Below are positions 27,147 through 36,503 of a stretch of 64,000 nt of DNA, in pieces; position 1 is the stretch's first letter; each line of letters starts with the position of its first letter. The notes below the pieces were generated by a model, which saw nothing but the letters and a program-made list of their open reading frames with translations, was not told where the DNA came from and searched no databases. The position numbers and the translations under genes are program-made. Origin of the DNA: Flaviaestuariibacter flavus. GTDB lineage: Bacteria; Bacteroidota; Bacteroidia; Chitinophagales; Chitinophagaceae. The DNA lies in NCBI RefSeq assembly GCF_004337505.1, contig NZ_SJZI01000002.1, forward strand, positions 228,379-292,378, read 5' to 3'.

Positions 27147-27177
27147 CAGAAACGCCCCGCTTTGTGGGGCGTTTCTG
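27147..27177 (+). terminator. Intrinsic terminator after the GLPGLI gene
   Basis: CAGAAACGCCCC pairs with 27166-27177 across a 7-nt loop, followed by a T-rich stretch (TTCTTCTTT). Confidence 0.75.
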
Positions 27178-27233
27178 TTCTTCTTTGCTACGATCTTCAC
27201 CCGGGCTGTGGGAATCCTGTAGTTCATAAAAAA

Positions 27234-27259
27234 AGCCGCGGACCTTTCGGCCCGCGGCT
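27234..27259 (-). terminator. Intrinsic terminator of the GH13/MFS unit
   Basis: An 8-bp GC-rich stem AGCCGCGG/CCGCGGCT is followed on the minus strand by a run of T (A run at 27228-27234 on the plus strand). It lies 20 nt after the stop of the GH13 gene. Confidence 0.75.
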
Positions 27260-27278
27260 AGAATAATTTCGTGGCAAA

Positions 27279-29135
27279 TTACTGGAGTTCGAGTATCCAG
27301 ATCGATTTACCGGGCACCTTCCATTTGTCGGTCAGCGACATGGTTGTACTTCCCATGATGTTTTTGGCGTGGGAGAATCCTTTTACGCGCTCGGTGAAAT
27401 ACTGCGGGTCCACGGTGCGTTCATCCGGGCTCGTATTCATCACCATCATTACCGTGCTCTTGCTGTCGTAGCGGAAATAGGTGTACACCCAGTCTTTCGG
27501 AAGGTATTGCATCAGTTTGCCGGTCTTCAGCGCAGTCGATCCCTTGCGGTAGCTGGCGATGGTTTTTACCCAGTCGTGCACCTCCCCTTCGCGCCCGGTG
27601 CGGCCGGCGGCGGTAAACTTGTTTTGCTTGTCTTCCTTCCAGCCGCCAGGGAAGTCGCCGCGAACGAGGCCATCCGGGTTCGATACGCCTTTCAGCAGTA
27701 CCTCGGTGCCGTAGTAGAGTTGCGGAATACCACGGGTCGTCAGCAGCCAGCCGATGCCGACCTTGAGCTTGTCCACGTCTTCGTTTACCGTGCTCAGGAA
27801 GCGCGTCATATCGTGGTTGTCGAGGAAAACAACATTATTGGTCGCATCCTGGTAAAGGAAGTCGTTGGCGAGCGTCGAATAAAGGCGGTTGACGCCCTCG
27901 GTCCAGCCGAAATTTTGCGTGAGCGCCGGGTCAATGCCGTAAAACTTGGCCTGGAAGTCGGTGGCGCCGGTGAGATTGCTCTTTACTGGGATGTTGCTGA
28001 TATTGTTTTTTACAAAATAGGCCTGGTTGGCCACGCCGTGCACCCAGGTTTCTCCAAAGATTGTGATCCTGGGGTACTCCGCGTAAAGGGCGGCATTCCA
28101 GCGGTTCATGAAGTTCAGGTCATTGTAGATATACGTATCCACGCGCCAGCCATCCACGCCGAATTCCTCCACGCTCCAGATGGCATGCTGGGTGAGGAAG
28201 TTGGCCACGTAGGGATTATCCTCGTTCATGTCGGGCATCTGCTGTGTAAACCAGCCTTTCTCCATGATCCGCTTTTCCTTGGGGGCCGCATACGGGTCCA
28301 TGAGGGTCTGGTCTTTATAGCTGGTTTGCTGAAAGGAAGGCCACTGGTGCAGCCAGTCTTTCATCGGCATATCCTGCACAAAGAAGTTCCAGAGGCCGCT
28401 GTGGTTGGGCACCGCATCCTGGATCAGTTTCATGCCACGCTTGTGGAGGGCATCGCTGAGGCGCTTGTACGCGAGGTTGCCGCCATAGCGCTCATCCACC
28501 TGGTAGTGATTGGTGATCGCGTAACCATGCTCGGTGCGGTTGGGCATATCGTTCTCCAACACCGGTGTCAGCCAAACCGTTGTTGCGCCCAGGTCCTGGA
28601 TATAATCGAGGTGATTGATAACGCCTTCGATGTCGCCTCCGTGGCGGTGGTACATCGAGTCGCGGTTCAGGCTCTGGTCGCGGTAACGGCCAATGCGGTC
28701 ATTGCTGTAATCGCCGTTGGCAAAACGATCGGGCATTAGGAAATAGATGAAATCCTCGGAGCGGACGCCTTGCGCAAAGGCCGTTCCGTTTCCGGCGCGG
28801 CGCGCTTTCAGCTCGTAATCGAACGATCCCTGATCGCCGCCTTTTTTCCAGTTGATCTTAACTACGCCCGGCTTCGCTCCTGCTTTTACCACAAGGTCGA
28901 TAAAGGCATAGTTCTTATTTTCAGCGGGCGTCACTTTCTGCACCTGCACACGCGGGTCGGATATCGAGTAGGTATAGTTTCCCGCGCCCGGCGCATGGAT
29001 CATCAACTGCAGTTTCGGGTTTTTCATTCCTACCCACCAGTTGGTGGGGTAAACTCCCTGCGGTTGGAGCGGCTGTGCAAAGGAAACGCTGCTGATCAGC
29101 AGCAGCGTTACACCTAATAAAAAGTGCTTGTTCAT
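27279..29135 (-). CDS. Exported GH13 cyclomaltodextrinase/neopullulanase (SusA-like)
   Basis: 618 residues with signal peptide MNKHFLLGVTLLLISSVSFAQ, so probably periplasmic. An N-terminal CBM-like domain (~22-115, YPTNWWVGMKNPKLQLMIHA) matches the SusA/neopullulanase subfamily. The barrel shows YFLMPDRFANGD, RHGGDIEGVINHLDYIQDLG, the nucleophile DGWRVDTYIY (~328), the acid in IFGETWVHG (~360) and LDNHDMTRF (~439). It degrades starch fragments, cyclodextrins or pullulan to maltose/panose-size sugars. The MFS gene upstream ends 1 nt before its start, so uptake of its products by that carrier is likely. Confidence 0.94.
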   Translation of the reverse strand: MNKHFLLGVTLLLISSVSFAQPLQPQGVYPTNWWVGMKNPKLQLMIHAPGAGNYTYSISDPRVQVQKVTPAENKNYAFIDLVVKAGAKPGVVKINWKKGGDQGSFDYELKARRAGNGTAFAQGVRSEDFIYFLMPDRFANGDYSNDRIGRYRDQSLNRDSMYHRHGGDIEGVINHLDYIQDLGATTVWLTPVLENDMPNRTEHGYAITNHYQVDERYGGNLAYKRLSDALHKRGMKLIQDAVPNHSGLWNFFVQDMPMKDWLHQWPSFQQTSYKDQTLMDPYAAPKEKRIMEKGWFTQQMPDMNEDNPYVANFLTQHAIWSVEEFGVDGWRVDTYIYNDLNFMNRWNAALYAEYPRITIFGETWVHGVANQAYFVKNNISNIPVKSNLTGATDFQAKFYGIDPALTQNFGWTEGVNRLYSTLANDFLYQDATNNVVFLDNHDMTRFLSTVNEDVDKLKVGIGWLLTTRGIPQLYYGTEVLLKGVSNPDGLVRGDFPGGWKEDKQNKFTAAGRTGREGEVHDWVKTIASYRKGSTALKTGKLMQYLPKDWVYTYFRYDSKSTVMMVMNTSPDERTVDPQYFTERVKGFSHAKNIMGSTTMSLTDKWKVPGKSIWILELQ

Positions 29136-29136
29136 A

Positions 29137-30531
29137 TTAAACAGATCGTTGTTCTAAAATTTCCATTTCCGCTATTTCCGGATCGTCCGCGGGCGCCACT
29201 TTCTTTTCGTTGATCATAAAGTAGCAGATCAGCGCGGCGAGAATCATGAGTCCGCCGCCGAGCTGTACGGCCAGCAGCATGTTGTTGTTCAGCACATTGT
29301 TCATAAGCCACTTAAAGCCAAGCGAAGCCATGATCTCCGGAAGCACGATAAAAAAGTTGAAGATGCCCATGTAGATGCCGATCTTTTTGGGAGGCAGCAC
29401 GCCGCCCAGCATGGCATAGGGCATCGACAGAATGCTCGCCCAGGCAATGCCCACACCGGTCATGCAGCCGAAGAGAACATACTTGTTGCTCACAAACGCA
29501 ATGCTGATCAGCCCTGCGGCACCGGCCAGCAGGCATAGCGCATGGGTGGTTTTACGCCCCAGACGGTCGGCGATCGACGGGAGGATAAAGGCAAAAAGAA
29601 AGGTCACTACATTATAAAAGGCAAGCGTCAGTCCCGCAAAGTCTTTTCCTTCCCCGAAGGCAGGGTCGGTTTCCGACTTGGCTCCAAACACATGGAAGGC
29701 CACGGCAAGTGAATAATAAAACCACATCAGAAAGAGGCCGGGCCAGGTAAAAAACTGCACGAGCGACACGGCACGCATGCGCGACGGCATGTTGCGAACC
29801 GCATCGATGATCTCGCCCAATCCGCCGCCAAATCCCTTATTGCTCTCCTGCACCTTGTCTTTGAAGCCGATCTCTGACGGGGGGTATTCTTTCGTAGTAA
29901 AGACAGTCCAGAGTACCGCAGCGAGAAAGAAAAAGGCGCCGATATAAAATGAGAATTTGACGTTATCCGCGATGACGCCTACCTCCGCCACGTTCGCCAT
30001 GTGAAACCAGTTGCTGAAGATCCAGGGCAGCGAAGACGCCACGGACCCACCAAGGCCGATCATCAGGCTTTGCATCACGAAGCCGCGGTTCAGTTGGCTG
30101 TCGGGAAGCTTGTCGGCCACAAAGGCACGAAAGGGTTCCATCGCCACGTTTCCGAACACGTCCATTACCCAAAGCAAGCCGGCGGCCATCCAGAGGGCGC
30201 TGCTGTGCGGCATCAGGATAAGCGCAATTGAGCTCAGGAGCGCACCGATCAGGAAGTACGGACGCCGGCGTCCCCACCTGGGATGCCAGGTGCGATCGCT
30301 CAGGTAGCCGATAATCGGCTGTACCAGCAGGCCGGTAAGGGGCGCGGCCAGGAAAAGGAAGGGGATATCATCCGCGTTCGCGCCGAGCACTTTATAGATG
30401 GGCCCCATATTCGCACGCTGCAGGTCCCAACCGAATTGAATGCCGAAAAATCCGACACTCATGTTGATGATCTGGGAAAGCGAAAGTTTCGGCTTATTCG
30501 AACCGGTAGCAAGCGGTGTGTTGGCAGACAT
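29137..30531 (-). CDS. MFS sugar transporter, maltose/sucrose-type (GPH/SLC45-like)
   Basis: 464 residues from ATG 30531 (MSANTPLATGSNKPKLSLSQIINMS). A frame from 30594 adds a region without similarity. About twelve hydrophobic segments are visible. The cytoplasmic loop between segments 2 and 3 reads SDRTWHPRWGRRRPY, and the start of segment 1 reads GFFGIQFGWDLQRANMGP. Both are characteristic of Bacteroidota maltose carriers related to plant sucrose transporters. It probably imports maltose or short maltodextrins across the inner membrane. The GH13 gene follows after a single base, so the two are co-transcribed. Substrate is inferred from context. Confidence 0.92.
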   Translation of the reverse strand: MSANTPLATGSNKPKLSLSQIINMSVGFFGIQFGWDLQRANMGPIYKVLGANADDIPFLFLAAPLTGLLVQPIIGYLSDRTWHPRWGRRRPYFLIGALLSSIALILMPHSSALWMAAGLLWVMDVFGNVAMEPFRAFVADKLPDSQLNRGFVMQSLMIGLGGSVASSLPWIFSNWFHMANVAEVGVIADNVKFSFYIGAFFFLAAVLWTVFTTKEYPPSEIGFKDKVQESNKGFGGGLGEIIDAVRNMPSRMRAVSLVQFFTWPGLFLMWFYYSLAVAFHVFGAKSETDPAFGEGKDFAGLTLAFYNVVTFLFAFILPSIADRLGRKTTHALCLLAGAAGLISIAFVSNKYVLFGCMTGVGIAWASILSMPYAMLGGVLPPKKIGIYMGIFNFFIVLPEIMASLGFKWLMNNVLNNNMLLAVQLGGGLMILAALICYFMINEKKVAPADDPEIAEMEILEQRSV

Positions 30532-30608
30532 AGCAATCTTTCTTGATGAGCGAAAGTTAGTAAGTAATCGGTAAGTATTGTGTTTTGCAGACACATTTCT
30601 GAATGCGC

Positions 30609-30635
30609 ACGCGGAAAACGCAGAAACCGCTGAAT
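30609..30635. repeat. 9-nt tandem array, consensus ACGCNGAAA
   Basis: Three 9-nt units of the same word family as 27110-27136 and 51836-51944. It lies between the glgC terminator and the MFS start, in a 170-nt gap. Confidence 0.6.
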
Positions 30636-30647
30636 TATTTTACGAAA

Positions 30648-30670
30648 AAAGTCCCGCGATGCGGGACTTT
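30648..30670 (-). terminator. Intrinsic terminator after glgC
   Basis: AAAGTCCCGC pairs with 30661-30670 across a GAT loop. The A run at 30645-30650 on the plus strand becomes a T run after the stem on the minus strand. It separates glgC from the MFS-GH13 unit. Confidence 0.75.
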
Positions 30671-30701
30671 CGAACGATAAGGTTTCGTGCTTTCCGCGGG
30701 C

Positions 30702-31973
30702 CTAAGCACCCAGGGTGAATCCATTGGGAAGCACCGCCCCTTTCTTGATCACAACGATGCCGTCCTTGATCGTATACAACGGATTGTCACCATCCTCGAG
30801 GTGCGTACCCCCGATGATCTTTACGTCGTCGCCGATGCGGCAGTCTTTATCGATGATCGCATTCTGGATCGTACAGCGGTTGCCGATACCCAGCACGGGC
30901 AAGCCGTGCTGCTGATCGTGGGCGATGTCTTCGAGTGTTTCGAAATAGTCGTTACCCATCAGGTATGCACCGATGATATTGGTGTCATCGCCGATGCGCG
31001 AACGGATGCCGACGATCGAGTTCTCGATATGGGCCGCATTGATGATCGAGCCTTCGGCGATCAGGGTTTTATCGAGGCGGGTGCCGCTGATTTTGGCCGG
31101 CGGCAGCATGCGGGCACGGGTGTAGATGGCTTTGCTGTTGTCGAATAGATTAAAGGAAGGGATATCGTCGGTAAGTGCCAGGTTGGCCTCGTAAAAGGCG
31201 CGGATGTTCCCGATATCTTCCCAGTAGCCTTCGTACTGGAAGGAAGCTACCTTGTACTTGTTGATGGCATCGGGAATGATGTGTTTACCGAAATCGGCCG
31301 ACTCGGCATGCTCATTTTCCAGCAGGTCGAACAGGAGGTTGCGGTTGAAAATGTAGATGCCCATGGAGGCGAGGTAGTTGCGGCCTTTGCTGCGCATCTC
31401 GTCGCCCGTTTCGCTGACCCAGTTTTCGAGGCCGCTCTTCGGTTTTTCGGTAAAAGAGCTGATGATCCCTTCTTCCGTTTTCAGAATACCGAACTCGGAA
31501 GCTTCACGCTCGGTAACGGGGATAGTAGCAATGGTGATATCGGCGCCGCGCTGCTTGTGTTCGTCGAGCATCCGTACGAAGTCGAGCTGGTACAGCTGGT
31601 CGCCGGAAAGGATCAGCACATATTCGGCCGGGAAGGGCCGGAGGTGGCGCAGGCCCTGGCGCACCGCGTCGGCCGTGCCCTGGAACCAGGTAAAGTTGTC
31701 GGGCGTCTGCTCGGCGGCGAGAATGTCCACAAAGGCGCTGCTGAAGGCGCTGAAATGATATGTGTTTTTAATATGGCGGTTGAGGGAGGCCGAGTTGTAC
31801 ATCGTCAGTACGAACATCCGGCTGATGCCCGAATTGAGGCAGTTGGAGATCGGGATATCCACCAGGCGGTATTTACCGGCGATGGGTACGGCCGGTTTGG
31901 AGCGGGTTGCGGTCAGCGGGTAGAGCCGCGTGCCGGCGCCACCACCCAGGATCACGGAGAGCATTTCTTTCAT
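30702..31973 (-). CDS. glgC: Glucose-1-phosphate adenylyltransferase (ADP-glucose pyrophosphorylase)
   Basis: 423 residues, typical length. The nucleotide-binding loop is [20 protein letters not shown] (~6-25), with [19 protein letters not shown] directly after. [10 protein letters not shown] and LILSGDQLY (~108-130) are the catalytic region. The C-terminal left-handed beta-helix (~290-420) shows hexapeptide-type turns. GlgC makes ADP-glucose, the committed step of bacterial glycogen synthesis, and is usually allosterically controlled by glycolytic intermediates. It follows glgA by 78 nt on the same strand and ends before a strong terminator. Confidence 0.96.
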   Translation of the reverse strand: MKEMLSVILGGGAGTRLYPLTATRSKPAVPIAGKYRLVDIPISNCLNSGISRMFVLTMYNSASLNRHIKNTYHFSAFSSAFVDILAAEQTPDNFTWFQGTADAVRQGLRHLRPFPAEYVLILSGDQLYQLDFVRMLDEHKQRGADITIATIPVTEREASEFGILKTEEGIISSFTEKPKSGLENWVSETGDEMRSKGRNYLASMGIYIFNRNLLFDLLENEHAESADFGKHIIPDAINKYKVASFQYEGYWEDIGNIRAFYEANLALTDDIPSFNLFDNSKAIYTRARMLPPAKISGTRLDKTLIAEGSIINAAHIENSIVGIRSRIGDDTNIIGAYLMGNDYFETLEDIAHDQQHGLPVLGIGNRCTIQNAIIDKDCRIGDDVKIIGGTHLEDGDNPLYTIKDGIVVIKKGAVLPNGFTLGA

Positions 31974-32051
31974 AGCCTGTCAGTTATACTGTTGTTTCAA
32001 TTTCAGAATCAATTTACAATAAAAGCATTGTGCCACACCGTGGCGGCAACC

Positions 32052-33473
32052 TCAGGCACGAACGGAGCGATACAGGTCAATATAGGCCCGGGCCGAGCTG
32101 TGCCACGAAAAGTCAAGACGCATCATATAGCTCTGCATCCATTGCATGAGCTCCTGCTGGTCGTAATAAAGGGCGAGGGCACGGCCTACCGAATACACCA
32201 CGTCGCCGGTATCGGCATTGTCGAAACGAATGCCGTAGCCCTGCCAGTCGCCCATGTCCCGCACGGTGTCGCGCAACCCACCGGTGCTGCGCACGATAGG
32301 CACGGTGCCATAGCGAAGGGCGTACAACTGGTTGAGGCCGCAAGGCTCCACCCGGCTGGGCATCAGCAGAAAGTCGGCGCCGCCATACATGAGGTGGCTG
32401 AGCGCCTCGTTGTAGCCGATATAGGTATTCACGTATCCGTTAAACTGGTGCTCCAGGGTTTCCAGCGCCCGCTCCACCGCCGGATCACCCGAGCCCAGCA
32501 CCAGGAAAGAAGCATTGCCATGGTGCTGGTAAATGCACTGACGGATCGCCTCCGGCAGAATGTCGGCAGCCTTCTCTCCCACCAGGCGGCCGATGAAAAC
32601 AAAAAGTGGCTTGTCTTTGTCAATTCCGAAGCGCGCGCAGATCTCTTTTTTGTTGCCGCGCTTACCCGCCCGGACGTCGGCATCCGTATAATTACGGACC
32701 AGCATCGGGTCGTTTTCCGGATTCCACACTTCTGTATCGATACCATTCAGGATACCGGTGCATTTGCCCTGTTCATAATTCATGAGGTCTTCGAGGCCGT
32801 TTGCCGACACGCGCAATTCCTGCATATAGCTTGGGCTCACCGTGGTCACGCGCCAGGCGCAACGGACGGCTGAAGCCAGCGGGTTGATGGTATCCTTCCA
32901 GTCGAGCAGCCCCCATTTCCAGCTGTCATATGCCGGCAGCAGGTTGGCACGGTCCCAGCCGATCCAGCCCTGGTACTGGGCATTATGGATTGTGAAGATG
33001 CTCGGTACGCCGGCAAGACGCTGGAAGGCGAAGCAATGCTGGATCATAAACGGGATGAGCCCCGTTTGGTGGTCGTGGCAATGGATGATATCCGGCTGGT
33101 GCTCCCACTTGCTCATCCAGTCGCACACCGCGATCTGAAAAGCGAGGAAGCGTTCGGTGTCGTCATCGTAGCCATAGATCTTCTCCCGGTCCAGCAGGCC
33201 GTTGATGTCAACGAGGTACAGGTCGAAACCGAGCTTGTTGGTAGTTTCTTTAATAATCGCGTAGTTGAAATACTGGCCGCCGATAAACTGGCCGCCTTCG
33301 TGCACGAGTTCCCATTCGTTGGTCATGAGAAATTTCGTACGGTACATCGGCATCACCACTTTGGCGATATGGCCAAGTCCTGCCTGGTACTTAGGCAGCG
33401 CACCTACAACATCTCCCAATCCCCCCGCCTTGGCCACAGGGTAGCATTCCGCCGAAACGTGAATTATTTCCAT
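32052..33473 (-). CDS. glgA: Glycogen synthase (GT5)
   Basis: 473 residues. The N-terminal ADP-glucose motif is KAGGLGDVVGALP (Lys15-Gly-Gly). The GT-B C-terminal half shows FIGRLVGEKAADILPEAI, LVLGSGDPAVERAL, GADFLLMPSRVEPCGLNQL with the catalytic-site Glu, and YGTVPIVRSTGGLRDTV. It elongates alpha-1,4-glucan from ADP-glucose. It is the first gene of a glgA-glgC pair. On the minus strand, TTAATTTG about 20 nt upstream of the ATG may be its -7 box. It is divergent from the sugar carrier at 33653. Confidence 0.96.
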   Translation of the reverse strand: MEIIHVSAECYPVAKAGGLGDVVGALPKYQAGLGHIAKVVMPMYRTKFLMTNEWELVHEGGQFIGGQYFNYAIIKETTNKLGFDLYLVDINGLLDREKIYGYDDDTERFLAFQIAVCDWMSKWEHQPDIIHCHDHQTGLIPFMIQHCFAFQRLAGVPSIFTIHNAQYQGWIGWDRANLLPAYDSWKWGLLDWKDTINPLASAVRCAWRVTTVSPSYMQELRVSANGLEDLMNYEQGKCTGILNGIDTEVWNPENDPMLVRNYTDADVRAGKRGNKKEICARFGIDKDKPLFVFIGRLVGEKAADILPEAIRQCIYQHHGNASFLVLGSGDPAVERALETLEHQFNGYVNTYIGYNEALSHLMYGGADFLLMPSRVEPCGLNQLYALRYGTVPIVRSTGGLRDTVRDMGDWQGYGIRFDNADTGDVVYSVGRALALYYDQQELMQWMQSYMMRLDFSWHSSARAYIDLYRSVRA

Positions 33474-33652
33474 ACAATTGCTTACGCGGTCAAATTAAGG
33501 CCTTTACAGGTATGGGCAACTTACCGCCCTCGCAATTGACCAAAAAATTCAATTTATCAACATCGGCGGCCGGCACGCACGCTGATTCCGCCAAAGTGCT
33601 TATTTTCAGCGCTTAGACAAACTTCAACGAACCCATACCGCAAAACCACATT

Positions 33653-35392
33653 ATGGCCACAGCAACCACAACCACGCAAACAAACGTGCAGGGATCGGCA
33701 AGTACCAACTACGGCGCGCTGAGCACCCTAGTCACCGTTTTCTTTTTCTGGGGCTTTATCGCTGCCGGAAACTCGGTTTTCATCCCTTTCTGCAAGCACT
33801 ATTTCAAGCTCGACCAGTTCCAGAGCCAGCTGGTCGATTTTGCCTTTTACCTCGCTTATTACGTCGGCGCTTTGCTGCTGTTTATTTTCGGCACCCTTCA
33901 GGGCCGCGACCAGGTAGGACAATGGGGCTATAAGAAAAGCATCGTTTACGGCCTACTGTTTTCTGCGCTCGGTGCTGTGGCAATGATCCTGGCGGTCCGC
34001 GGCAACACGTTCGCAGGGATGTTGGTGGGACTGTTCATCGTGGCGCTAGGCTTCTCGCTGCAACAGACAGCGGCGCAGCCCTTTGCGATATCCCTCGGTG
34101 ATCCCGCCACCGGTACGAGCCGGGTAAACCTTGGTGGAGGCATCAATTCGTTCGGCACCACAATTGGACCGATTGTGGTCGCCTATGCCCTTTTCGGCAC
34201 CACCGCGGCCATTACAGACGAAAAGATAGCGAGCCTCGGGCTGGACAAGGTGATCGTTTTGTACTCGTTCGTAGGTGCTTTGTTCATCGGAGCGGCAGCG
34301 CTGTTCTTTTTCTCGAAAAAAGTTCCCTCCGGCGTTTCACTGGAACGCACCGAAGGCGCGAGCAAGGCACTCACTACGCTGCTCGTGATGACCGGGCTGC
34401 TCATCGCACTGTTCATCCCGGTATTCAACAGTTATAAGAGCGGCTTCGAAATCACGGATGCGCATGAGCTAGAAACCTACCGTATGAAATGGCTTTTCGG
34501 GGCGCTTGCGGTAGTGGTGCTGAGCCTGTTGGCAGCCCTTACCAGTGCCCGTCGAAACGCCCGGGGCTGGGGAGCAATGCAATACCCGCAGCTTGTGCTC
34601 GGCATGTTGGCCATATTTGTTTATGTTGGCGTGGAAGTAGCGATAGGAAGCAACCTGGGAGAGCTCCTGAAACAGCCGCAGTTCGGCGGTTACCAATCGT
34701 CGCAGGTAGCTCCCTTCGTTTCAATGTACTGGGGTAGCCTGATGATCGGGCGTTGGGCCGGCGCCATTTCGGCTTTTAATGTGAAAGGAAACACCAAGCG
34801 GCTCCTGCTGCTGGTAGTACCGCTTGTGGCCTTTGGTGTGGTGGTTGGCGCCAACGCGATCGCTCAGTACGACATGAGCCCGCTTTATTACTATGTGGTC
34901 TGTGTGCTGATCCAGATTGCGGCCTTTTATATCAGCAAAGACAAGCCTGCACGAACCCTCCTAATTTTTGCACTGCTTGGCATCACGGCGATGATTGTGG
35001 GAATTATGAGCACCGGAATGGTTGCGATCTACGCTTTCCTGAGCGGTGGTCTTTTCTGCTCGATCATGTGGCCTGCCATTTTCACACTGGCTATTGCCGG
35101 CCTTGGTAAATATACCTCGCAGGGGTCCGCCTTCCTGATCATGATGATCCTGGGTGGTGGCATCATCCCGCCGATCCAGGGTAAACTTGCCGACTTCATG
35201 CAGGCCGGTAAGGCCGAACTTGGCTACGGTATCCACCAGTCCTACTGGATTCCGGTGGCCTGTTTCACCTACCTCGCGTTCTTCGCCTTTGCCGTGCGCG
35301 GCATCCTCCGCCGCCAGGGCATCGACTACGAGAACAATATGAATGATAAAACCGTTGAGCTGGTGCCCGAGGCATCGGTAAACGTTCAATAA
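33653..35392 (+). CDS. Sugar MFS transporter, FucP/GluP (glucose/galactose) type
   Basis: 579 residues with about twelve membrane segments. It has the FucP-family features [20 protein letters not shown] near the start, [19 protein letters not shown] (~140-158), the [15 protein letters not shown] block (~162-176) and [17 protein letters not shown] (~500). It is longer than the ~430-residue E. coli FucP because of extra loops, including an insert (~225-300) between the halves. It likely imports glucose or galactose with protons. The ROK kinase starts 18 nt after its stop, which supports hexose uptake followed by phosphorylation. Confidence 0.92.
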   Translation: MATATTTTQTNVQGSASTNYGALSTLVTVFFFWGFIAAGNSVFIPFCKHYFKLDQFQSQLVDFAFYLAYYVGALLLFIFGTLQGRDQVGQWGYKKSIVYGLLFSALGAVAMILAVRGNTFAGMLVGLFIVALGFSLQQTAAQPFAISLGDPATGTSRVNLGGGINSFGTTIGPIVVAYALFGTTAAITDEKIASLGLDKVIVLYSFVGALFIGAAALFFFSKKVPSGVSLERTEGASKALTTLLVMTGLLIALFIPVFNSYKSGFEITDAHELETYRMKWLFGALAVVVLSLLAALTSARRNARGWGAMQYPQLVLGMLAIFVYVGVEVAIGSNLGELLKQPQFGGYQSSQVAPFVSMYWGSLMIGRWAGAISAFNVKGNTKRLLLLVVPLVAFGVVVGANAIAQYDMSPLYYYVVCVLIQIAAFYISKDKPARTLLIFALLGITAMIVGIMSTGMVAIYAFLSGGLFCSIMWPAIFTLAIAGLGKYTSQGSAFLIMMILGGGIIPPIQGKLADFMQAGKAELGYGIHQSYWIPVACFTYLAFFAFAVRGILRRQGIDYENNMNDKTVELVPEASVNVQ

Positions 35393-35410
35393 TCGATTTA
35401 CATACAAACC

Positions 35411-36379
35411 ATGGATCTATCACACGAACTGGCCATCGGTATCGATATCGGTGGTACCAATACAAAGTGGGGCATTGTCAATCACCGCGGCGAGATCGTG
35501 GAAAAGGGCGAGATACCCACCGACGGTCACCCCACCATTGACCGGTTTATCGAGGCACTTCACGCCACGCTGCAACCCTATATGCAACGCATGGGCGCCG
35601 ACTCGGTTTTCCGGGGCATCGGCGTAGGCGCACCGAACGGCAATTACTACAAGGGCACCATCGAGTATGCGCCCAACCTGCACTGGAAGGGCATCATCCC
35701 CGTGACGCAGCTGATGACCGAGCGCTTCGGACTCCCCTGCTCGCTTACCAACGACGCCAACGCGGCGGCCGTGGGCGAGATGATGTACGGCGCTGCGCGG
35801 GGCATGAAAGACTTTATCATGATAACCCTGGGTACCGGCGTCGGCAGCGGCATCGTCGCCAACGGCCAGCTCATACTTGGCCACGACGGCTTTGCCGGCG
35901 AGCTCGGTCATACCTGCATCCGCCCCGGCGGCCGCCTGCACTGGGCTACCGGCCTGCGCGGCTCGCTGGAAACCTACTGCTCGGCAACAGGGATTGTACT
36001 TACGGCAAAAGAATTGCTCGAAAATTCGAAGGAAGACAGTACCCTGCGCGGCATCAGCGGGGAGGAGCTCAACTCGAAAAAGATCTATGAGTGTGCCGTT
36101 GCCGGCGATCCGATTGCCCGGGAAGTGTACCGATATACCGGTCAGATCCTTGGCGAAGCGCTTGCCAACTTCATTATGTTCTCTTCCCCGGAAGCAATCA
36201 TCCTGTTCGGCGGCGTCATCAAGGCCGGCGACCTGCTGATGGAGCCCACCCGCGAGCATATGGAAGCCAACCTCCTTCCTATTTTCCAGAACAAAGTGAA
36301 GCTCGTTTTCAGTGAGCTCAAGGAAGCCGATGCCGCTATCCTCGGCGCTTCGGCACTGGTATGGGAAATAAAGGATTAA
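35411..36379 (+). CDS. ROK family glucokinase
   Basis: 322 residues. The ATP phosphate loop is GIDIGGTNTKWGIV (~10-23), the catalytic Asp is in SLTNDANAAAVGE (~113-125), and TLGTGVGSGIV follows (~139). The ROK zinc module normally contains a His and a CxCGxxGCxE cluster. Here the His is kept (GELGHT), but the cluster reads RLHWATGLRGSLETY without the three cysteines, so zinc binding is probably lost. No N-terminal HTH is present, so it is a kinase and not a NagC-type repressor. Its substrate is probably glucose. It is co-transcribed with the carrier at 33653. Confidence 0.93.
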   Translation: MDLSHELAIGIDIGGTNTKWGIVNHRGEIVEKGEIPTDGHPTIDRFIEALHATLQPYMQRMGADSVFRGIGVGAPNGNYYKGTIEYAPNLHWKGIIPVTQLMTERFGLPCSLTNDANAAAVGEMMYGAARGMKDFIMITLGTGVGSGIVANGQLILGHDGFAGELGHTCIRPGGRLHWATGLRGSLETYCSATGIVLTAKELLENSKEDSTLRGISGEELNSKKIYECAVAGDPIAREVYRYTGQILGEALANFIMFSSPEAIILFGGVIKAGDLLMEPTREHMEANLLPIFQNKVKLVFSELKEADAAILGASALVWEIKD

Positions 36380-36408
36380 TGCGGTAATACGGTAATGTGA
36401 TAATGCGA
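36377..36408. repeat. 8-nt tandem array starting on the glk-type stop codon, consensus TAATRYGR
   Basis: Four clear 8-nt units with period exactly 8, the first containing the TAA stop of the ROK gene. A partial fifth unit follows. The array runs into the bidirectional hairpin at 36422. Confidence 0.7.
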
Positions 36409-36421
36409 TAATCCTGCTATA

Positions 36422-36464
36422 GATAAAGAAAAAGCCATCCCAACGGAATGGCTTTTTCTTTATC
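36422..36464. terminator. Bidirectional terminator between the ROK kinase gene and lipA
   Basis: An approximately 19-bp stem (36422-36440 with 36445-36464, one bulge) has A-rich and T-rich flanks, so it can end transcription on both strands. Confidence 0.8.
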
Positions 36465-36470
36465 TATTCA

Positions 36471-36502
36471 GCACACTAGCAAACCGGCACACTAGCACAT
36501 TC
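36471..36502. repeat. 8-nt tandem array next to the lipA stop, word GCACACTA
   Basis: Four 8-nt units (two are identical GCACACTA, two are variants) end 1 nt before the lipA stop codon at 36504-36506. It mirrors the array at 36377 across the shared terminator, but with a different word. Confidence 0.7.
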
Positions 36503-36503
36503 C

